Assembly: GCA_023391775.1 (NCBI GenBank)
Contig: JAEWAG010000272.1
Location: 1 to 9,011 of the forward strand
DNA length: 9,011 bases
Direction: 5' to 3'
DNA from: Pseudomonadota bacterium
Lineage (GTDB): Bacteria > Pseudomonadota > Gammaproteobacteria > Xanthomonadales > Xanthomonadaceae
Positions 5,275 to 9,011 of this stretch are shown here, piece after piece. The position numbers were made by a program, and so were the translations under genes. The notes under the pieces were generated by a model that ran no database searches, had not been told where the DNA came from, and worked only from the letters and a program-made list of their open reading frames with translations. Within the stretch, counting starts at the first letter, position 1. The number at the start of each line of letters is the position of its first letter.

Positions 5275-8181
5275 TCAGCCCAGGCGGCGCTCCGCCGGCC
5301 GGCCCAGCAGGTAACCCTGGCCGGCGCTGCAGCCCAGTTCCAGCAGGGTGTCGCGCTGGGCAGCGGTCTCGATGCCCTCGCCCACCGTCTCCATGCCCAG
5401 GCTGCGCGACAGCGCCAGGATCGCGCCGACCAGGGCCAGGCTCTCCTCGCGCCCGCCCTCCGCATCCAGCCCAGCCACGAAGCTGCGGTCGATCTTCAGC
5501 CCCGAGATCGGGAACCGGTGCAGGTAGGACAGCGCCGAGAAGCCGGTGCCGAAATCGTCCAGCACCGCGCGCACGCCCTGCGCCCGCAGGGTGTCCAGCA
5601 GGCGGCGGGTGCGCGGTGCGTCGTCCAGCAGGGCCACCTCGGTGATCTCCACGCGCAGCCGCGACGGGTCGGCACCGGCGGCGTCCAGCAGACCCAGCAG
5701 GCGGTCGGCGAAATCCGGCGAGCGGAAGTGCCGCGGCGAGACGTTGACCGAGATGTACCCCTCGCCGCCGCGCGCCAGTTCGGAGATGACCTGCTCGTAC
5801 AGCAGCCAGTCCACCTGCTCGATCAGCCCGCTCTCCTCTCCCAGGGCGATGAACGCGGCCGGCGACAGCAGGCCGCGGCGGTCGTGCCGCCAGCGCAGCA
5901 GCGCCTCGTGGCCGACCACCTCGCCATCGTCCAGGCGCACGATCGGCTGGTAGTACGGCAGGAACTCGCGGCGCTGGATCGCGCGGCGCAGGTCCGCTTC
6001 CAGGTCCAGGCTGCGCACGGCCTGTTCGCGCATGGCCTCGTCGAATATCGCGTAGCGGTCCCGGCCCTCGTTCTTGGCCCGGTACATGGCCGCATCGGCA
6101 TCGCGCAAGAGTTCTTCCCCGGTGCGGTAGCGCGGGTGCCACAGGGCGATACCCATACTTGCCGACGGGAACAGCTCGCGGCCTGCCACCCACAGGGGCC
6201 GGCCAACCACGCCCAGCAGGCGCTGGGCCAGCTCGCACACGCCCTCGATGCCGTGCACGTCCTGGGCCAGCACCGCGAACTCGTCGCCGCCAAGGCGCGC
6301 AACCACGTCCTCCGGACGCACCGCCGAAACCAGCCGGCGCGCCAGCTCCACCAGCAGCTCGTCGCCGGCGACATGGCCGATGCTGTCGTTGACCACCTTG
6401 AAGCGGTCCACGTCCAGGAACAGGACCGCGAAACCCGCCGCGGCGTCCTCCCCGTCGACCTCGTTCCCGGCCGCGCCGGCGCGCTCCAGCGCCGCGCCCA
6501 GGCAGTCCAGCAGGAACGTGCGGTTAGGCAGTCCGGTCAGCGCATCGTGCAGCGCCTGGTGGGTGAGCCGCTGCTCGGCGCGCAGGCGCTCGGCGATCTG
6601 GGCCAGCAGCTGCTCGTTGGCCCGCTCCAGCTCGCCGGTACGTTCGCCCACGCGCCGCTCCAGTTCGGCGTGCGCGGTGCGCAACCGTTCCTGCGCGGCC
6701 TGCCGGGCCAGGCCGGTGCCGATGTTGTGGGCGATGAAGGACAGCAGGCGCTGGTCGTCGGCGCTGAAGCGGATCCGCGGGTTGTAGCTCTGCACCGCGA
6801 TCACCCCGACCACCTCGCCCTCGCGGCGCAGCGGCACGCCCAGCCAGCTGCAGGCGCGCTTCTGCCCGCGCTCGTCCAGCTCGCCGCTGGCGATCAGCGC
6901 GTCGATGTCCTCGCGGTGGGCCAGCAGGGTCTGGCGGGTGCGGATCACGTACTCGGTCAGGCCGTTGCCCGGACGCCGCGACGGCCGGTCGCAGCCGGAC
7001 TCGTCCACCGAATACACGAACCCGATCTGCTCCGGCTCGCCGGCCAGCATCGCGATGTAGAAGTTGCGCGCGTACAGCAGGTCGTCCACCGCCGCATGCA
7101 CCTTGGCGTAGTACTGCTCCAGGCTGTCGGAGCTGACCGCCATCTCGGCGATGCGGTACAGGGCGTGCTGCAGGCGTTCGGCTCGCTGGCGCTCAATCAC
7201 TTCCTCCTGCAGCTCGCGGTTGGCCTGCTCCAGTTCCAGGGTGCGTTCCAGCACGCGCCGTTCCAGCTCGGCCTGGGCCTGGCGCCGGTCCAGGGTGGTC
7301 AGCACGTGCTGGGCGACGTACCCAAGCAGGGCGCGGTCCTCCTCGGTGTAGCAGTCGCTGCGGTCATAGCTCTGCACCACGATCGCCCCGCACACCCGCT
7401 CGCCTCGGCGCATGGGTACGCCGAGCCAGTCCAGGCTGTCCGGGCCCTGCAGGCGCAGCTCGTCGTCGATCCGCAGCATGCTGCGGATCCGCCGCGAGGG
7501 GCCGCGCAGCGCCTGGCCGTGGCGCAGCAGGGCGAAGGTCAGGCTGTTGGGCATCTCCTGCGCGCTCCATTCCCGGCCGCTGTCGGCCAGGTAGGGGTCG
7601 TCGCTGTCGGCGAAGTACAGGAAACGCAGGGTGTCGCGCACATCGTCGTACTCGACGATGTAGCAGTTGGGCGCGTACATCAGCGTGCCGATGATCCCGT
7701 GCAGGCGGTGCAGCATCTCCTGCATCTCGACCTCGGTGCCGGCCAGGTCCGCGATCTCGAACAGGGCCCGCTGCAGGCGCCGCGACTGTTCCAGCTGCTG
7801 CACCTGGGCCTGCAGGCGCGCGCCATGCAGTGCGCCCTCCAGCAGCACGCGCGCGGTCGAGCGCCATGCTTCCTGCGGCGAAGCCAGGTCGGCGCAGCGC
7901 GCCACCACCGCCAGGCGGGTGTCGCCGTCCTGCCAGGCTTCGACCACGAAGCCGTCGGCCTCGCTGGCCTCGCCCTGCAGCACCTGGAGCAGTGCATCCT
8001 CGGCGCCGGCCCCGGCACTGCCGGCCTCGATCCGCGGCGGCCGGTCCCCGGCGCGCCAGCCGACGGCCAGGTTGTCGGCACCGGACAGGCTGGCGAGCGC
8101 ACCATGCACGCGCGCCAGCCATTCAGGCACGGGGGAACCCTCAGCGGATACCGCGACCTCAAGGGTACTGCCGTGGATCAT
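5275..8181 (-). CDS. GAF-GAF-GGDEF-EAL cyclic-di-GMP synthase/phosphodiesterase
   Basis: A 968-residue protein without an evident signal peptide or membrane segment, so a cytoplasmic sensor that makes and/or degrades cyclic-di-GMP. The order is: an N-terminal region (1-135) I do not recognise; GAF 1 (about 150-298); coiled coil (298-340); GAF 2 (about 350-492); coiled coil (490-540); GGDEF (about 541-710, beginning DALTGLPNR at 546); EAL (about 725-965). The cyclase half has intact GGDEF (631-635) and an inhibitory site RPED (622-625) exactly five residues upstream. The phosphodiesterase half keeps Glu759 (EALLRW), Asn813, E845-x2-E848, Asp875-Asp876, Lys896, Glu935 and Gln955. Both halves therefore look active. 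An Ala/Gly/acidic loop (568-583) enlarges the GGDEF domain. The start at 8181 overlaps the stop of a possible 13-codon leader ORF (ATGA). An alternative start is GTG 8130 (codon 18), with GAGG 8 nt upstream. The gene diverges from an ECF sigma gene. Confidence 0.93.
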   Translation of the reverse strand: MIHGSTLEVAVSAEGSPVPEWLARVHGALASLSGADNLAVGWRAGDRPPRIEAGSAGAGAEDALLQVLQGEASEADGFVVEAWQDGDTRLAVVARCADLASPQEAWRSTARVLLEGALHGARLQAQVQQLEQSRRLQRALFEIADLAGTEVEMQEMLHRLHGIIGTLMYAPNCYIVEYDDVRDTLRFLYFADSDDPYLADSGREWSAQEMPNSLTFALLRHGQALRGPSRRIRSMLRIDDELRLQGPDSLDWLGVPMRRGERVCGAIVVQSYDRSDCYTEEDRALLGYVAQHVLTTLDRRQAQAELERRVLERTLELEQANRELQEEVIERQRAERLQHALYRIAEMAVSSDSLEQYYAKVHAAVDDLLYARNFYIAMLAGEPEQIGFVYSVDESGCDRPSRRPGNGLTEYVIRTRQTLLAHREDIDALIASGELDERGQKRACSWLGVPLRREGEVVGVIAVQSYNPRIRFSADDQRLLSFIAHNIGTGLARQAAQERLRTAHAELERRVGERTGELERANEQLLAQIAERLRAEQRLTHQALHDALTGLPNRTFLLDCLGAALERAGAAGNEVDGEDAAAGFAVLFLDVDRFKVVNDSIGHVAGDELLVELARRLVSAVRPEDVVARLGGDEFAVLAQDVHGIEGVCELAQRLLGVVGRPLWVAGRELFPSASMGIALWHPRYRTGEELLRDADAAMYRAKNEGRDRYAIFDEAMREQAVRSLDLEADLRRAIQRREFLPYYQPIVRLDDGEVVGHEALLRWRHDRRGLLSPAAFIALGEESGLIEQVDWLLYEQVISELARGGEGYISVNVSPRHFRSPDFADRLLGLLDAAGADPSRLRVEITEVALLDDAPRTRRLLDTLRAQGVRAVLDDFGTGFSALSYLHRFPISGLKIDRSFVAGLDAEGGREESLALVGAILALSRSLGMETVGEGIETAAQRDTLLELGCSAGQGYLLGRPAERRLG
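6571..7776 (-). repeat. tandem duplication of a GAF plus coiled-coil module within the cyclic-di-GMP enzyme
   Basis: Residues 136-336 (bases 7174-7776) and 337-537 (6571-7173) are two diverged copies of one unit. Matching landmarks are LQRALFEIADLA with LQHALYRIAEMA, DWLGVPMRR with SWLGVPLRR, GAIVVQSYD with GVIAVQSYN, ELERRVLERTLELEQAN with ELERRVGERTGELERAN, and ERQRAER with ERLRAEQ. The unit starts and the coil landmarks are both offset by 201 residues, while WLGVP is offset by 194, so length changes inside GAF cancel out. The repeat is seen at the protein level; DNA identity was not measured. Confidence 0.85.
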
Positions 8182-8219
8182 TGGTGCCCGGGCGCAAGCG
8201 TGACAACGGTCACCAGCAT
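8178..8219 (-). CDS. possible 13-residue leader ORF upstream of the cyclic-di-GMP gene
   Basis: The ORF reads MLVTVVTLAPGHQ and ends in TGA, and the ATG of the GAF-GGDEF-EAL gene overlaps that stop as ATGA. Its own start is preceded by GGAGGAG, the strongest Shine-Dalgarno in the region, whereas the large gene has none at a usable distance from its ATG at 8181. This is the arrangement expected of a translationally coupled leader peptide. The peptide has no run of a regulatory amino acid, so classical attenuation is not indicated. The ORF is very short, and an alternative is that the large gene starts at GTG 8130. Function unknown. Confidence 0.4.
   Translation of the reverse strand: MLVTVVTLAPGHQ
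8200..8213. repeat. interrupted palindrome GTGAC-N4-GTCAC
   Basis: GTGACAACGGTCAC has perfect 5-nt inverted arms around AACG. It lies just before the cyclic-di-GMP gene and inside the possible leader ORF. It could be a dimeric repressor site or a small RNA hairpin next to the start codon. At 5 bp per arm, chance cannot be excluded. Confidence 0.3.
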
Positions 8220-8221
8220 AT

Positions 8222-8228
8222 CTCCTCC
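8222..8228 (-). promoter_or_regulatory. strong Shine-Dalgarno of the leader ORF
   Basis: GGAGGAG on the minus strand, with 2-4 nt to the ATG at 8217-8219 depending on which GGAGG register pairs. It is 40 nt from the ATG of the cyclic-di-GMP gene, too far to serve that start directly, and no start codon of the large gene's frame lies close to it. It is therefore the main evidence for the 13-codon leader. Confidence 0.5.
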
Positions 8229-8361
8229 CGCGTCAAAAACTCGACCCCATCCACGGCCCCCGCGCGTTGTCCCCTGCATGGCCCTGAACCCTGCCCTCGC
8301 CGCCGCACCCGCTGCCGCACCGCCGCTTGCGCCGGGCGGCTTTGACGGTAGGGTGCCAGCC

Positions 8362-8919
8362 ATGGACCAGGCAGTGGACGCCCCCGGTGACGAGACCCTG
8401 ATGCAGGCCTGGGCCCGCGGCGACGTGGCTGCGTTCGAACAGCTCTATGCCCGCCACCGCGCCCCGCTGTTCCGCTTCATCCTCGGCCACCTGCACGACC
8501 GGGCATTGGCCGAGGAGCTGTTCCAGGACGTGTGGCAGAAGGTGATCGCCGCCCGGGGCGGCTGGCGCCCCGATGCGCCCTTCGGCGCCTGGCTGTACCG
8601 GATCGCGCACAACCGCCTCAACGACCACTGGCGCGCGCAACGGCACCGCCCGCCCGCCCCGGCCGACGCAATGGAACGCACCGCCGCCCTGGCCTCCGGC
8701 GATGACCCCGAGCGCGAGGCCGCGCGGGACGAGGCTGCCGCGCGCCTGCACCGTGCCCTGGATGAACTGCCGCCCGAACAGCGCGAGGCGGTGCTGATGC
8801 GGCTGCACGGCGAGCTGCCGCTGGAGGAGATCGCGCGTATCACCGGGGTCGGCCGGGAGACCGTCAAATCCCGGCTTCGATATGCCATGGACAAGCTGCG
8901 TGGGAGGCTTGAGGCATGA
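8362..8919 (+). CDS. ECF-type RNA polymerase sigma factor
   Basis: A 185-residue sigma factor of the sigma70 family, extracytoplasmic-function type, with only regions 2 and 4. Region 2 spans about 20-97: AFEQLYARHRAPLFRFI, then AEELFQDVWQKV (core binding) and FGAWLYRIAHNRLNDHWR (2.3/2.4, promoter melting and -10 recognition). A linker rich in Ala, Pro and charged residues (97-127) joins region 4, about 129-183. There LDELPPEQREAVLMRLHGELP leads into a helix-turn-helix, LEEIARITGVGRETVKSRLRYA, that reads the -35. ATG 8362 is chosen because TAGGG (8349-8353) lies 8 nt upstream and the protein then has typical ECF length. An in-frame ATG at 8278 would add 28 Ala/Pro-rich residues and has no ribosome site. 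No clear promoter was recognised. The stop overlaps the next ATG (ATGA), typical of sigma/anti-sigma pairs. The target regulon is unknown. Confidence 0.92.
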   Translation: MDQAVDAPGDETLMQAWARGDVAAFEQLYARHRAPLFRFILGHLHDRALAEELFQDVWQKVIAARGGWRPDAPFGAWLYRIAHNRLNDHWRAQRHRPPAPADAMERTAALASGDDPEREAARDEAAARLHRALDELPPEQREAVLMRLHGELPLEEIARITGVGRETVKSRLRYAMDKLRGRLEA

Positions 8920-9011
8920 GCCCGCACGAGCTGACCCCCGAAGAGCGCGAGCTGCGCCGCCAGCTTGAGGCCGCCGCCGGCGAGGGCCCCTCGTTGGCGC
9001 TGGATGCGCGC
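8916..9011 (+). CDS. probable anti-sigma factor, N-terminal fragment (runs off the window)
   Basis: Only the first 32 residues are present. They begin MSPHELTPEERELRRQLE and continue with an Ala/Gly/Glu stretch ending LALDAR. The start overlaps the sigma factor stop as ATGA and has GGGAGG (8902-8907) 8 nt upstream, so translation is probably coupled. In Xanthomonas relatives, as I remember it, a small protein with a similar start, usually membrane-anchored, follows this type of sigma gene; position and coupling suggest an anti-sigma factor. No zinc-finger (HxxxCxxC) motif is seen in the visible part. The function is inferred from context only. Confidence 0.6.
   Translation, partial: MSPHELTPEERELRRQLEAAAGEGPSLALDAR

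Noticed and set aside
5260..5279. GCTGA/TCAGC repeat around CGCCGGCG between the convergent dehydrogenase and cyclic-di-GMP genes as a terminator.
   Set aside because: Short arms built partly from the two TGA stops, an internal mismatch and no T tract in either direction.
3726..5465. A 579-codon minus-strand frame antisense to the aldehyde dehydrogenase.
   Set aside because: The opposite strand encodes a full aldehyde dehydrogenase with all catalytic residues; the antisense product is Gly/Arg/His-rich and resembles nothing.
5518..8361. A very long plus-strand open frame running antisense to the GAF-GGDEF-EAL gene into the sigma factor.
   Set aside because: Its product is low-complexity (Arg, Ala, Gln, His and Gly-rich) without domains until the sigma factor begins. 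Long antisense frames are expected in such GC-rich DNA, and the sigma factor has its own ribosome site at 8349-8353.
8182..8361. Cyclic-di-GMP riboswitch in front of the cyclic-di-GMP enzyme.
   Set aside because: No GEMM-like conserved core was found on either strand.
8339..8362. Possible sigma54 (-24/-12) or TTGACG-type promoter before the sigma gene.
   Set aside because: The GG-N10-GC spacing fails (TC at the -12 position), and TTGACG at 8342 has no -10 at a workable distance.

Overview
The window is very GC-rich DNA (G or C at most third codon positions) from a gammaproteobacterium, most likely of the family Xanthomonadaceae/Lysobacteraceae (Lysobacter, Luteimonas, Pseudoxanthomonas or Stenotrophomonas-like). 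This placement is an inference. It rests on the 422-residue long-form IspG beginning MQHDAVT, an ALDH21-type dehydrogenase, a DUF2894 protein, and TAGAAT-type -10 boxes followed by GCGC. No mobile element, CRISPR array or sign of recent transfer is visible; the region looks like ordinary chromosomal core DNA.

Layout. (1) 1-378 (+): the C-terminal end of a DUF2894 protein. (2) 431-609 (+): a compact stable-RNA unit with a good sigma70 promoter, a short leader that folds into a hairpin, a complete tRNA-Ala(CGC) with encoded CCA, and a 14-bp GC-rich terminator hairpin. (3) 662-1774 (+): an exported two-domain SGNH/GDSL esterase resembling carbohydrate esterase family 2. (4) 1787-3716 (-): a two-gene operon, ispG followed by a PAP2 membrane phosphatase whose start lies inside the end of ispG (20-nt overlap). 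The -10 box of ispG sits so close to its ATG that the mRNA is predicted to be leaderless. (5) 3837-5264 (+): an ALDH21-like aldehyde dehydrogenase, divergent from ispG. (6) 5275-8181 (-): a 968-residue cyclic-di-GMP enzyme with two tandem GAF domains, coiled coils, GGDEF and EAL, both catalytic halves intact. It may be preceded by a 13-codon leader ORF (8178-8219) with a strong Shine-Dalgarno, whose stop overlaps its start codon (ATGA). (7) 8362-9011 (+): an ECF sigma factor followed, with an ATGA overlap, by the beginning of a probable anti-sigma factor.

How the genes fit together. ispG makes HMBPP in the MEP isoprenoid pathway. The coupled PAP2 phosphatase could act on a polyprenyl or lipid phosphate, which would link isoprenoid supply to lipid-carrier recycling; this is only an inference from coupling. 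The sigma/anti-sigma pair diverges from the cyclic-di-GMP enzyme, so the 142-nt region between them probably holds signals for both. Convergent pairs (esterase/PAP2 and ALDH/cyclic-di-GMP enzyme) are separated by only 12 and 10 nt. No single gene here is a wholly new system. The points most worth checking are the leader ORF and tandem GAF-coil duplication of the cyclic-di-GMP enzyme, and the leaderless, phosphatase-coupled ispG operon.
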